Shown here piece by piece: positions 6,323-15,652 of a stretch of DNA of 15,774 bases (the first letter of the stretch is position 1; every line of letters begins with the position of its first letter). The stretch covers positions 1-15,774 of the forward strand of contig JAJTHJ010000336.1 in assembly GCA_021298875.1 (NCBI GenBank), written 5' to 3'. Below the pieces are notes generated by a model. That model was not told the DNA's origin and did not search any database. It saw only the letters and a list, made by a program, of their open reading frames with translations. Source of the stretch: Burkholderiales bacterium. Lineage in GTDB: Bacteria; Pseudomonadota; Gammaproteobacteria; Burkholderiales; Burkholderiaceae_F. The position numbers were made by a program, and so were the translations under genes.

Positions 6323-7035
6323 CAGGCCTGCGCGATCGCGCGGTCGACCTCGTCCGGCGTGGCGTGGCGCACGTCGAGGCCGGCAGCGATGAAGATCACG
6401 TGCTCGGCGATGTTCTTGGCGTGGTCGCCGACGCGCTCGATCGCCTTGGCCACCCACACGGTGTCGAGCGCCGCCGAGATCGTGCGCGGATCTTCCATCA
6501 TGAAGGTGATCAACTGGCGCAGGATCGCGCGGAAGCGCTCGTCCACGCCTTCGTCGTCGCGAATGATGGCCGCCGCCGCGGTCGGGTCGAGCCGGGCGAA
6601 GGCATCGAGCGCGCGGCTCACCAGCCGTGCGGCGATATCGCCGCCGCCGCGGATGTCGGGGATGCGGTTCATCCGCGCGTTGTACTTGTCGTGCATCCAC
6701 TTGGCGGCGCGCGCGATCTTGGCCGACTCGTCGCCGATGCGCTCGATGTCGTTGATCGCCTTGGCCACCCCCATGATCATCCGCAGATCGACCGCAGTCG
6801 GCTGGCGGCGGGCGATCACGTGGTTGACCATCCGGTCGAGTTCGACCTGCAAGTCGTTCACGCGCCGGTCGGAGGCAATCGCCTGGTCGGCCTGCGCCAT
6901 GTCGGCATCTTCGAAGGCGTCGAGGGCCGTCTTCAGCTGCACTTCGACCAGCCCGCCCATCTGCAGCACGCGCGAGCGCACCGCTTCGAGTTCCTGGTCG
7001 TAGATCTTGGAGGAATGTTCTCCGCTGGTCATCAT
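6322..7035 (-). CDS. phoU: Phosphate signalling protein PhoU
   Basis: A 237-residue all-helical peripheral protein that links the Pst transporter to the PhoR/PhoB system and keeps the regulon off when phosphate is ample. It has two PhoU repeats, each with the metal-binding signature: AINDIERIGDESAKIA (about 93-108) and AIERVGDHAKNIAEHV (about 198-213). The length is normal for the family. Two ATG codons in a row start the frame (7035 and 7032); a GGGAG ribosome site lies five and eight bases before them. The gene begins 14 bases after the pstB stop and its own stop overlaps the phoB start by one base. Confidence 0.97.
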   Translation of the reverse strand: MMTSGEHSSKIYDQELEAVRSRVLQMGGLVEVQLKTALDAFEDADMAQADQAIASDRRVNDLQVELDRMVNHVIARRQPTAVDLRMIMGVAKAINDIERIGDESAKIARAAKWMHDKYNARMNRIPDIRGGGDIAARLVSRALDAFARLDPTAAAAIIRDDEGVDERFRAILRQLITFMMEDPRTISAALDTVWVAKAIERVGDHAKNIAEHVIFIAAGLDVRHATPDEVDRAIAQA

Positions 7036-7049
7036 GACGACTCCCGCAC

Positions 7050-7865
7050 TCAGCCGAAGCGGCCGGTGATGTAATCCTCGGTCTCTTTGCGCTTGGGCTT
7101 GATGAAGATCTGATCGGTGTCGCCGAACTCGATCAACTCGCCCAGGTACATGTAGGCGGTGAAGTCCGACACGCGCGCCGCCTGCTGCATGTTGTGGGTG
7201 ACCACGAGGATCGTCACCCGCTCCTTGAGCTGGGTCATCAGCTCTTCGATCGAAGCCGTCGCGATCGGGTCGAGCGCCGAGGTCGGCTCGTCGAAGAGGA
7301 GCAGTTCCGGGTCGGTGGCCAGCGCCCGCGCAATGCACAACCGCTGCTGCTGACCGCCGGACATGGCGAAAGCCACGTCGTTCAAGCGGTCCTTCGCCTC
7401 GTTCCACAGCGCCGCCTCGCGCAGCGCCTGCTCGGCCTTTTCGTCGAGGATCGCCTTGTTGGTCACGCCGCGCACGCGCAGGCCGTAGACGACGTTCTCG
7501 TAGATCGACTTCGGAAACGGGTTCGGCTTCTGGAACACCATGCCGATGCGCATCCGCACCTCGATCGGATCGACGCTGCGCGCGAGGATGTTGACGTTGT
7601 CCGGCATCAGGCGGATCTCGCCTTCGTAGCGCATGCTGGGATACAGGTCATGCATCCGGTTGAAGCAGCGCAGGAAGGTAGACTTGCCGCAGCCCGAGGG
7701 CCCGATCAGCGCCGTCACCTTGTTCTGGTAGACCGGCATCTGTATGCGCTTGAGCGCCTGGAACGCGCCGTAGTAGAAGTCGAGCGCACGCGCCTCGGCC
7801 TTGATCTGCGGGGTCCCGCCCGTGCCCGCGGCGCGTCCCGCCACGGGGGATTCAACCCTCACCAT
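7050..7865 (-). CDS. pstB: Phosphate ABC transporter ATP-binding protein PstB
   Basis: The ATPase of the high-affinity PstSCAB phosphate importer, on the cytoplasmic side. 271 residues with Walker A GPSGCGKST (55-63), Q-loop FQKPNPFPKSIYENV (from 111), signature SGGQQQRLCIARALA (169-183), Walker B LLLFDEPTSALD (188-199) and switch His224. A short Gly/Ala-rich N-terminus of about 20 residues precedes the conserved part. The ATG at 7865 overlaps the end of pstA by seven bases, so translation is probably coupled. Nothing is missing. Confidence 0.98.
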   Translation of the reverse strand: MVRVESPVAGRAAGTGGTPQIKAEARALDFYYGAFQALKRIQMPVYQNKVTALIGPSGCGKSTFLRCFNRMHDLYPSMRYEGEIRLMPDNVNILARSVDPIEVRMRIGMVFQKPNPFPKSIYENVVYGLRVRGVTNKAILDEKAEQALREAALWNEAKDRLNDVAFAMSGGQQQRLCIARALATDPELLLFDEPTSALDPIATASIEELMTQLKERVTILVVTHNMQQAARVSDFTAYMYLGELIEFGDTDQIFIKPKRKETEDYITGRFG

Positions 7866-8803
7866 TTGATTTTCTTCCTCACCTGATAGCGCAGGTAGAT
7901 GGCCAGCCCGTTCATCACCAGCGTCATGCCGAGCAGGATCACGCCGGCCGCGGCAGCGTTGAGCTGAAACGCCTTGTCCGGGCGCGACACCCAGTTGTAC
8001 ATTTGGATCGGCAGCACGGTGAACTCCGAGCGGATCCAGTCGAAATTCAGAAACGGAAATTCCGCCGAGAACGGCGGCGGCGGCAGGAACGCAATGAAGG
8101 TAAGCGCGCCGATGGTGATGATCGGCGCGGTCTGGCCGATGGCCTCGGCCATGCCGAGGATGATGCCCGTCAGGATGCCGCCGCGCGAGTACGGCAGCAG
8201 ATGATCGGAGATCATCTGCCAGCGCGTTGCACCCAGCGCGTAAGCCGCCTCGCGTACGTGCCCCGGCACCGTCCGCAGCGCCTCGCGCGACGATACGATG
8301 ACGATCGGCAGGATCAGCAACGCCAGGGTCAGCCCCGCGGTGAGCACGCTTTCGCCGAAACCGAACTGGTAGACGAACAGCCCCAGGGCCAGCAGGCCGT
8401 AGACGATCGAGGGCACGCCGGCGAGGTTGGTCACGTTGATTTCGATCAGGTCGGTGATCCAGTTCTTCTTCGCATACTCCTCAAGATACACGGCGGCGCC
8501 CACACCGATGGGCACGGCCGCGAACATCGTCACCAGCATCACTATGGCGCTGCCGACCCAGGCCGACAGAATGCCCGCCTCGGAGGCGCGCCGCGAGGGA
8601 AAGCTCGTCAGGAAGTTCCACGACAACCGCGGCAGACCGTCGATCAGCAGGTCGAGAAAGGCGGCAACCAGCACGAGCACGGCGAAGGCTGTGCAGAACA
8701 CGCCGGCGGCGGCGAAAATGACCTGCCTGCGCTTGCCGGAGGCGATCAGAGTACGAATCTCGCCGACCTGCGGCGCTGCGACTTCCGTGGCGGCGGCGCT
8801 CAT
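7859..8803 (-). CDS. pstA: Phosphate ABC transporter permease PstA
   Basis: One of the two membrane permeases of the phosphate importer. 314 residues with about six membrane helices: a first at roughly 28-52, then a cluster from 82 to 240 and a last at about 283-305. The EAA loop that contacts PstB is at 185-206 (EAAYALGATRWQMISDHLLP). A hydrophilic Pro/Phe-rich loop of about 40 residues (240-280) separates the last two helices, which makes it slightly longer than E. coli PstA. ATG 8803 overlaps the pstC stop by one base (TGATG). Confidence 0.97.
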   Translation of the reverse strand: MSAAATEVAAPQVGEIRTLIASGKRRQVIFAAAGVFCTAFAVLVLVAAFLDLLIDGLPRLSWNFLTSFPSRRASEAGILSAWVGSAIVMLVTMFAAVPIGVGAAVYLEEYAKKNWITDLIEINVTNLAGVPSIVYGLLALGLFVYQFGFGESVLTAGLTLALLILPIVIVSSREALRTVPGHVREAAYALGATRWQMISDHLLPYSRGGILTGIILGMAEAIGQTAPIITIGALTFIAFLPPPPFSAEFPFLNFDWIRSEFTVLPIQMYNWVSRPDKAFQLNAAAAGVILLGMTLVMNGLAIYLRYQVRKKIKW

Positions 8804-9753
8804 CAGTAGACCTTGCGGAAGCGCCGACGCAGGAAGTGCCCGGCGACGTTGAGGATCAGCGTCATCACCAGCAGCACCAGGCCGGCGGCAAAGATGCTGC
8901 GGTAAGCGACCGAGCCGTGTTCGAGGTCGCCGAGACTGACCTGCGCGATGTATGCGGTCAGCGTCGCTGCCGCTTCCATCGGATTGAACGTGAAGTTGGC
9001 GTTCTGCCCGGCGGCGATCGCCACCACCATGGTTTCGCCGATTGCGCGCGCCGCCGCCAGAACATAGGCCGCGACCACGCCGGAGACAGCCGCCGGCATG
9101 ACGATCCGCAGCGCCACCTGCAGCTTGTTGCTGCCGACCGCATACGCACCCTCGCGCGTGCTCATCGGTACCGAGCGCATGGCGTCCTCGGCCAGCGAGG
9201 CGATGGTGGGAATGGTCGCCACGCCGACGACGATACCCGGCGCCAGCATGTTGAACCCCGGCAGCCCCGGCAGGATCGTTGCCTGCAGCAAGGGCGTGAC
9301 GAACAGCAGGGCGAAGTAGCCGAACACGATGGTCGGCACCGCCGCGATCAGTTCCAGCGCGGGCTTGACGACTTCGCGTAGGCGGTGCGGCGCGAACTCG
9401 GAAAGGTAAATCGCGATGATCGTGCCCATCGGCACAGCGACGATGAGCGCGATGAAGGTGACCGTGAGCGTTCCGGCGATCAGCGGCAGGATGCCGTAGC
9501 TCGGATTGGCGAACAGCGGCGTCCACACCGTTCCCGTCAGGAACTCCCACACGGAAACTATTCGAAAGAAGGTCAGCGACTCGTAGACGAGGATGACGGT
9601 AATGGCGACGGTCGTAAACACCGCGACCAGCCCGGCCATCATCAGCAGGAACTCGATGAACCGCTCCTTCAGGATCCGACCGCGCTTGTGCTTGAGCGAC
9701 TCGGACACGGCGGAAGCGACCGCATCCGCGGGCAGTGCGTCGGAATGAGGCAT
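8803..9753 (-). CDS. pstC: Phosphate ABC transporter permease PstC
   Basis: The second permease of the phosphate importer. 316 residues with about six membrane helices: the first at roughly 29-53 and the last near 285-305. The EAA-type loop REGAYAVGSNKLQVALRIVMP sits in the second half. The start ATG 9753 is chosen because a purine stretch (GAAAGAG) lies nine bases upstream; GTG 9771 and TTG 9777 in the same frame would add six or eight residues but have no ribosome site. The stop overlaps the pstA start by one base. The 114-base gap to pstS contains a hairpin. Confidence 0.96.
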   Translation of the reverse strand: MPHSDALPADAVASAVSESLKHKRGRILKERFIEFLLMMAGLVAVFTTVAITVILVYESLTFFRIVSVWEFLTGTVWTPLFANPSYGILPLIAGTLTVTFIALIVAVPMGTIIAIYLSEFAPHRLREVVKPALELIAAVPTIVFGYFALLFVTPLLQATILPGLPGFNMLAPGIVVGVATIPTIASLAEDAMRSVPMSTREGAYAVGSNKLQVALRIVMPAAVSGVVAAYVLAAARAIGETMVVAIAAGQNANFTFNPMEAAATLTAYIAQVSLGDLEHGSVAYRSIFAAGLVLLVMTLILNVAGHFLRRRFRKVY

Positions 9754-9818
9754 CTTGCGGGACTCTTTCACGGCCAAGCCGGCAGCGGTCGGAACGACGC
9801 CGGCAGATTACTCGCTGC

Positions 9819-9844
9819 GGGAGGCCGCGCGTTGGCGGCCCCCC
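9819..9844 (-). promoter_or_regulatory. Hairpin in the pstS-pstC gap, possible attenuator or RNA-stabilising element
   Basis: On the plus strand GGGAGGCCGC (9819-9828) faces GCGGCCCCCC (9835-9844) across a 6-base loop: 10 pairs with one mismatch. There is no T-run after it in the direction of transcription. Such a structure after the gene for the periplasmic binding protein often protects that message or lowers readthrough, giving more PstS than permease. That role is inferred from other ABC operons. The rest of 9754-9867 shows nothing. Confidence 0.5.
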
Positions 9845-9867
9845 TCGCGCCTGCACCCGGTGAAGGA

Positions 9868-10875
9868 CTACTTGGCCTCCAGCTTCATCAGCTGCTCGAT
9901 CGTCACACCGACCAGGTTTTCGCCGCCGAACTTGGTGCCCAACCGGTTCTTCGCCAAGGTATCGAGGTTGTACGTATAGGCCGCCGCGGGCAGGGGCACG
10001 TACTTGACTTCCTTGACCAGTTGCGCCGCGTTCTTGTTGTAGAACTCGACAAACTCGCGGACTTCCGGTCGCTTGACGGCGTTGCCGCTAACGTAGATAA
10101 ATATCGGGCGCGACAGCGGCTGGTAGGTGCCATTGAGCACCGTCTCGGCCGTCGGGCCGACCGCCTTGCCGCCCTTCCACGAGATCGGCAGCGAGCGCAG
10201 CTTGTCGCGGTTTTCCGCGTAGTAAGCGAAACCGAAGAAGCCCAGCGCGTCCACGTCGCGCGAGATACCCTGCACCAGCACGTTGTCGTCCTCGGAGGCG
10301 GTGAAGTCGCCGCGGCTGGCCTTGGACTTGCCGGTGACCGCTTCGGTGAAGTAGTCGAACGTGCCCGAGTCCGTACCGGCGCCGAAGAGCTTCATCGGCC
10401 GATCCGGCCAGGCCGGGTTGACCTGATTCCAGCGCATGATCTTGCCTTGCGCCGACGGCTCCCATATCTTCTTCAGCTCGTCGATGGTGATTTCCTTCAA
10501 CCACGTGTTCTTCGGGTTGACGACCACCGACAAGGCGTCGAACGCGACCGGCATCTCCAGGAACGTCACGCCGTTTTTCTGGCACTCGGCGATCTCGGCC
10601 TTGGTGATCGGCCGCGAGGCGTTTTGCACGTCGGTCTCGCCACGGCAGAACTTCCTGAAGCCGCCACCGGTGCCGGAGATGCCAACGGTGACGCGCGTGG
10701 CGCCTTTCTTGGCTTTCTGAAACTCCTCGGCTACGGCCTCGGTGATCGGAAACACCGTGCTCGATCCGTCGATCTTGACCAGCGCCTGGGCCAAGGCAGC
10801 GGAAGCGCCGAACGCGCCAATAGCGCCGATCGCCGAAGTCAACAGGGCGCGGCGCGCGAAAACGAACTTGGACAT
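9868..10875 (-). CDS. pstS: Periplasmic phosphate-binding protein PstS
   Basis: Binds phosphate in the periplasm and delivers it to PstCA. 335 residues. The N-terminus has two arginines (FARRALLTS) followed by a hydrophobic stretch and ALAQA, so a signal peptide is cut near residue 29 or 31; Sec export is likely and Tat export cannot be excluded. Phosphate-contact blocks are DGSSTVFP (36-43), GTGGGFRKFCRGETDVQNASRP (69-90) and GAGTDSGTFDYF (166-177). The start is ATG 10875 with GAGAGG about seven bases upstream. It follows the small lipoprotein gene by 49 bases; no Pho box or clear promoter is visible in that gap, so it is probably read from the promoter at about 11286. Confidence 0.97.
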   Translation of the reverse strand: MSKFVFARRALLTSAIGAIGAFGASAALAQALVKIDGSSTVFPITEAVAEEFQKAKKGATRVTVGISGTGGGFRKFCRGETDVQNASRPITKAEIAECQKNGVTFLEMPVAFDALSVVVNPKNTWLKEITIDELKKIWEPSAQGKIMRWNQVNPAWPDRPMKLFGAGTDSGTFDYFTEAVTGKSKASRGDFTASEDDNVLVQGISRDVDALGFFGFAYYAENRDKLRSLPISWKGGKAVGPTAETVLNGTYQPLSRPIFIYVSGNAVKRPEVREFVEFYNKNAAQLVKEVKYVPLPAAAYTYNLDTLAKNRLGTKFGGENLVGVTIEQLMKLEAK

Positions 10876-10924
10876 GGATTACCTCTCGGTGGGGTCGGTC
10901 GGACCGTTAATCGATACCGCGCGT

Positions 10925-11239
10925 TCAGGCGCGCTTGCAGTTCTTGCCGAGCATCTTGCCGCCGTGCTCGAGCGCGATGCCGTTGGCACCCCGCAGCATC
11001 AGCTTGAAGCCCTCGCCGGAAAACGCGTCGTCGCCGGCGCGCGACAGCTCCGCGGCGCCGCTGTGCGAGCGCACGCGCACGGTTCCGGTATCGACGCTGT
11101 AACGGGCCTGAAAGTCCTGGCCCTCGCAGTCGAAGGAAACGAACTTGCCGGCTTCCATGCCGGCGGGGGCCGGTGCCGTGGTGGCGCAGGCGGCGAGCGC
11201 CAGCGTGACGGCACCGATGGCAAATACACGAGTGGTCAT
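10925..11239 (-). CDS. Small lipoprotein with an MliC-like (C-type lysozyme inhibitor) domain
   Basis: A 104-residue lipoprotein. The signal peptide (1-17) ends in the lipobox LAAC with Cys18. The mature part has the pattern of the MliC/PliC family: FDCEGQDF at the start, a beta-rich middle, FSGEGFKLMLRGANGIALEHGG, and a last Cys in KNCKRA that could pair with the first (DC). The family inhibits C-type lysozymes at the outer membrane. The match is by eye and moderate, and the SGxxY region is altered (SGEGF). The ATG at 11239 has AAGGAG nine bases upstream. It sits between glmM and pstS, downstream of a Pho-box match, so it may be made under phosphate limitation. Another small beta-rich lipoprotein fold is the alternative. 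Confidence 0.7.
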   Translation of the reverse strand: MTTRVFAIGAVTLALAACATTAPAPAGMEAGKFVSFDCEGQDFQARYSVDTGTVRVRSHSGAAELSRAGDDAFSGEGFKLMLRGANGIALEHGGKMLGKNCKRA

Positions 11240-11285
11240 TTCACGTAGCTCCTTGGTGATGACCTGTGCATACTGCCGGGTGCGG

Positions 11286-11303
11286 GTGACCGCTTGATGA
11301 CAT
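11286..11303 (-). promoter_or_regulatory. Candidate Pho box for the lipoprotein-pstSCAB-phoUB series
   Basis: Read on the minus strand: ATGTCAT-CAAG-CGGTCAC, which matches the PhoB consensus (CTGTCAT, 4-base spacer, CTGTCAC/T) at 12 of 14 core positions. It lies 46 bases upstream of the lipoprotein ATG. About 10 to 13 bases further on are the poor -10 candidates CAGTAT and TATGCA. The upstream half is also part of the palindrome TGACATGTCA (11298-11307). Placement ahead of the phosphate transport genes makes the call credible. Confidence 0.68.
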
Positions 11304-11317
11304 GTCACGCGGCGACC

Positions 11318-11345
11318 AAAAAGCCCGGATAGCGGCGCGGCCGGC
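11318..11345 (-). terminator. Possible intrinsic terminator after glmM
   Basis: On the minus strand, about 20 bases after the glmM stop, GCCGG and CCGGGC flank a 12-base GC-rich segment and are followed directly by TTTTT. The stem is short and has a bulged G, so it is a weak candidate. If it works it would separate the housekeeping genes from the phosphate-regulated block, in agreement with the Pho box just downstream. Confidence 0.42.
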
Positions 11346-11364
11346 GGTCCGCCCGACCCGCGGC

Positions 11365-12705
11365 TCAAGCGATCGTCGCCGCAATCCGCCGCGCCAGCGC
11401 CTCGGCCAGCTCGGCGTCCGCGCACTCGACCATCACGCGCAGTACCGGCTCGGTGCCGGACGGGCGGATCAGCACGCGGCCGGCGCCGGCCAGCTCGCGC
11501 TCGACCGCCGCGATCTCCGCCGCCAGCGGCGCGTGTCCCTGCCAGTCGAAGCCGGGCGACATCTTCACGTTGACCAGCGACTGCGCCAGCAGCGGAAGAT
11601 CGGCGGTCAGTTCCGCCAGGCTGGCGCCGGAATGGCGCATCGCCGCCAGCACCTGCAAGGCGCTGACGATGCCGTCGCCGGTGGTGTGGCGATCCAGACA
11701 CAGCAGATGGCCGGAACCTTCGCCGCCCCAGCGCCAGCCGCGCTGCTCCAGCAGTTCGAGCACGTAGCGGTCGCCGACCTTGGCGCGCGCAAAGGGCACG
11801 CCCAGCTCCGCAAAGCGCCGCTCCAACGCGTAGTTGGTCATCAGGGTGCCGACCGCGCCGTCCACCGGGCCGCTGCGCATCCGGTCGCGGACGATCACGT
11901 ACAGCAACTGGTCGCCGTCGTAGAGGGTGCCGTCGCCATCGGCGATCAACACGCGGTCGGCGTCGCCATCCAGCGCGATGCCCAGATCGGCCTCGTGCGC
12001 CTGCACCCGGTCGGCCAGAAAGTCGCCGTGGGTGGCGCCCACGCCGTCGTTGATGTTGAAGCCATTGGGCTCGTTGCCGATGGCGACGACCTCGGCGCCC
12101 AGTTCATGAAACACGTCCGGCGCAACGTGGTAGGCCGCGCCGTGCGCGCAGTCGACGACGATCTTCAGCCCGCGCAGATCGAGCTCGGTCGGAAACGTGC
12201 TCTTGCAGTATTCGACGTAGCGGCCGGCCGCGTCGTCCAGCCGCCGCGCGCGGCCCAATTGCCGCGACTCCACGCAGGTGTAGGGGCGCTCGAGTTCGGC
12301 TTCGATCTGCGCCTCGACCGCGTCCGGCAGCTTCTTGCCGGCAGCCGAGAAGAACTTGATGCCATTGTCGGCAAACGGGTTATGCGAGGCGCTGATCACC
12401 ACGCCCGCGTCGAGCCGCTGCGCGCGCGTGAGGTAGGCCACCGCCGGCGTGGGCAGCGGGCCGCACAGCACGACGTCCACGCCGGCGCTGGAAAAGCCCG
12501 CCTCCAGCGAGGCTTCCAGCATGTAGCCGGAGATGCGCGTGTCCTTGCCGATCAACACCGTCGGACGAGCAGCGCGCCGCTCGGTGGCGAGCCGCGCCAG
12601 CACGCGGCCCGCGGCCTGACCCAGCTTGAGGACGAACTCCGGCGTAATCGGCGCCCGGCCCACGGTGCCGCGGATGCCGTCGGTGCCAAAGTGCTTGCGA
12701 CTCAT
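11365..12705 (-). CDS. glmM: Phosphoglucosamine mutase GlmM
   Basis: Converts glucosamine-6-phosphate to glucosamine-1-phosphate on the way to UDP-GlcNAc for peptidoglycan and lipopolysaccharide. 446 residues, the normal length. It starts MSRKHFGTDGIRG; the phosphorylated serine is Ser107 in ISASHNP, the Mg2+ site is DGDADR (246-251), and the C-terminal phosphate-binding loop is RPSGTEP (414-420). ATG 12705 has GAGAGG about five bases upstream and overlaps the folP stop by four bases (ATGA). The order ftsH-folP-glmM is conserved in many proteobacteria. Confidence 0.98.
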   Translation of the reverse strand: MSRKHFGTDGIRGTVGRAPITPEFVLKLGQAAGRVLARLATERRAARPTVLIGKDTRISGYMLEASLEAGFSSAGVDVVLCGPLPTPAVAYLTRAQRLDAGVVISASHNPFADNGIKFFSAAGKKLPDAVEAQIEAELERPYTCVESRQLGRARRLDDAAGRYVEYCKSTFPTELDLRGLKIVVDCAHGAAYHVAPDVFHELGAEVVAIGNEPNGFNINDGVGATHGDFLADRVQAHEADLGIALDGDADRVLIADGDGTLYDGDQLLYVIVRDRMRSGPVDGAVGTLMTNYALERRFAELGVPFARAKVGDRYVLELLEQRGWRWGGEGSGHLLCLDRHTTGDGIVSALQVLAAMRHSGASLAELTADLPLLAQSLVNVKMSPGFDWQGHAPLAAEIAAVERELAGAGRVLIRPSGTEPVLRVMVECADAELAEALARRIAATIA

Positions 12706-13559
12706 CTTGCCTCTCCGTGTTCTTCTAGCGCCTGCCACACCGCCAGCGCATCACGCGTGGCCGCCACGTCGTGCACGCGGACGATATTCGCGCCCCGCTG
12801 CACGGCCAGCAGCGCCGCCGCGACCGAGGCCGCCAAGCGATCGGTCACCGGCTTGCCTGTAATCGCGCCGAGCATCGACTTGCGCGACAGCCCGGCCAGC
12901 ACCGGCTGGCCAAACGCCGCAAGCGCATCCAAGCCGCGCAGCAAGGCGAGATTATGTTCGAGCGTCTTTCCGAAGCCGAAGCCAGGGTCGAGCGCGATGC
13001 GCTCCGGCGCAACGCCCGCAACCAGCACGGCGTCGCGCCGGGCCGCGAGAAACCGCGCCACCTCCGCCACCACGTCGTCGTAGCGCGGTTCGAGCTGCAT
13101 GGTGCGTGGCGCGCCCTGCATGTGCATCAGCACCACGCCGCAGTCGCTCGCGGCCACGGCGTCGACGGCGCCCGGCGCAACCAGCGCGCGCACGTCGTTG
13201 ACGATGGATGCGCCGGCCGCCAAAGCCGCTCGCATCACCTCCGGCTTGCTGGTATCGACCGAGATCGGCTTGCCGCAGTCGCGCAGCGCCTCGATCAAGG
13301 GGATCGTGCGCGACAGTTCGTCTTCGGTACCGACTTCGGCGGCGCCGGGGCGGCTCGATTCGCCGCCGATGTCGAGGATGTCGGCGCCTTCATCGAGCAG
13401 GCGCCGGGCCTGCGCCAATGCCGTGTCGAAGCGCGCGAACTGCCCGCCATCGGAAAACGAGTCCGGCGTGACGTTGACCACGCCCATCACGAGCGGGCGG
13501 TCGAGCGGCAGGCGAAAGCGGCCGCAGTGCCACTCGCGGAGGCGCGACGCAGATGTCAC
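12702..13559 (-). CDS. folP: Dihydropteroate synthase FolP
   Basis: Joins 4-aminobenzoate to the dihydropterin pyrophosphate in folate synthesis; the target of sulfonamides. 285 residues forming a TIM barrel with all signature blocks: NVTPDSFSDGG (29-39), DIGGESSRPGA, SVDTSKPEV, SIVNDVRAL, LMHMQGAPRTMQ, ALDPGFGFGKTLEHN, LAGLSRKSMLG and RVHDVA. The start is taken as GTG 13559; there is no clear ribosome site and no ATG before the MGVVNVTPDSF block, so the exact start is uncertain. A palindromic repeat lies just upstream, between it and ftsH, which may have displaced the original translation signals. The stop overlaps the glmM start by four bases. Confidence 0.97.
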   Translation of the reverse strand: MTSASRLREWHCGRFRLPLDRPLVMGVVNVTPDSFSDGGQFARFDTALAQARRLLDEGADILDIGGESSRPGAAEVGTEDELSRTIPLIEALRDCGKPISVDTSKPEVMRAALAAGASIVNDVRALVAPGAVDAVAASDCGVVLMHMQGAPRTMQLEPRYDDVVAEVARFLAARRDAVLVAGVAPERIALDPGFGFGKTLEHNLALLRGLDALAAFGQPVLAGLSRKSMLGAITGKPVTDRLAASVAAALLAVQRGANIVRVHDVAATRDALAVWQALEEHGEAR

Positions 13560-13583
13560 GAGCGATGCTGGGCAAGAGCCTCG

Positions 13584-13659
13584 GTCGTCCCGGCGCAGGC
13601 CGGGAACCAGTGTCTTGACACCCGAGACGCCACTGGGTCCCGGCCTGCGCCGGGACGAC
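13584..13659. repeat. Large imperfect inverted repeat between ftsH and folP
   Basis: Two arms of 29 bases (13584-13612 and 13631-13659) are reverse complements with one mismatch and surround an 18-base spacer. Each arm holds CCCGGCGCAGGCCGGGA or a near copy, itself a smaller palindrome. This type of CGTCCCGG...CCAGTG element recurs between genes in many high-GC proteobacteria (from memory) and is unrelated to the repeat at 5468-5573. It fills most of the 108-base gap between ftsH and folP, starting 24 bases before the folP start and ending 8 bases from the ftsH stop. The RNA would form a very stable hairpin. Confidence 0.92.
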
Positions 13660-13667
13660 GTTTATCC

Positions 13668-15557
<1,890 letters not shown>

Positions 15558-15608
15558 GTAAACGCTCCTTCGCGGCCCGCCACGCGGCGAGCCCGGTCGA
15601 ATCGACTC

Positions 15609-15614
15609 ATTCTA
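15609..15614 (-). promoter_or_regulatory. Possible -10 element upstream of ftsH
   Basis: TAGAAT on the minus strand matches the sigma-70 -10 hexamer TATAAT at five of six bases and lies about 50 bases before the ftsH GTG. No good -35 lies 16-18 bases upstream (CGGTTC at best). The gap 15558-15652 otherwise holds only the ftsH ribosome site, so ftsH may simply be read through from rlmE. Confidence 0.25.
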
Positions 15615-15652
15615 CCCCCGATCGGCCCCCGGAACCGGCCGCCCGTCCATTG

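Noticed and set aside
6323..6700. phoB frame extended upstream into phoU
   Set aside because: This part overlaps the conserved PhoU coding sequence; ATG 6322 gives the normal PhoB N-terminus.
10876..10924. Possible Pho box directly upstream of pstS
   Set aside because: No pair of CTGTCAT-like 7-mers at 11-base spacing is present in the 49-base gap.
11302..13083. 593-codon open frame on the plus strand opposite glmM and folP
   Set aside because: The opposite strand carries complete GlmM and FolP motifs; this frame has only low-complexity composition.
13584..13659. CRISPR-like repeats
   Set aside because: There are only two arms and they are inverted, not direct repeats with regular spacers; nowhere else in the window shows an array.
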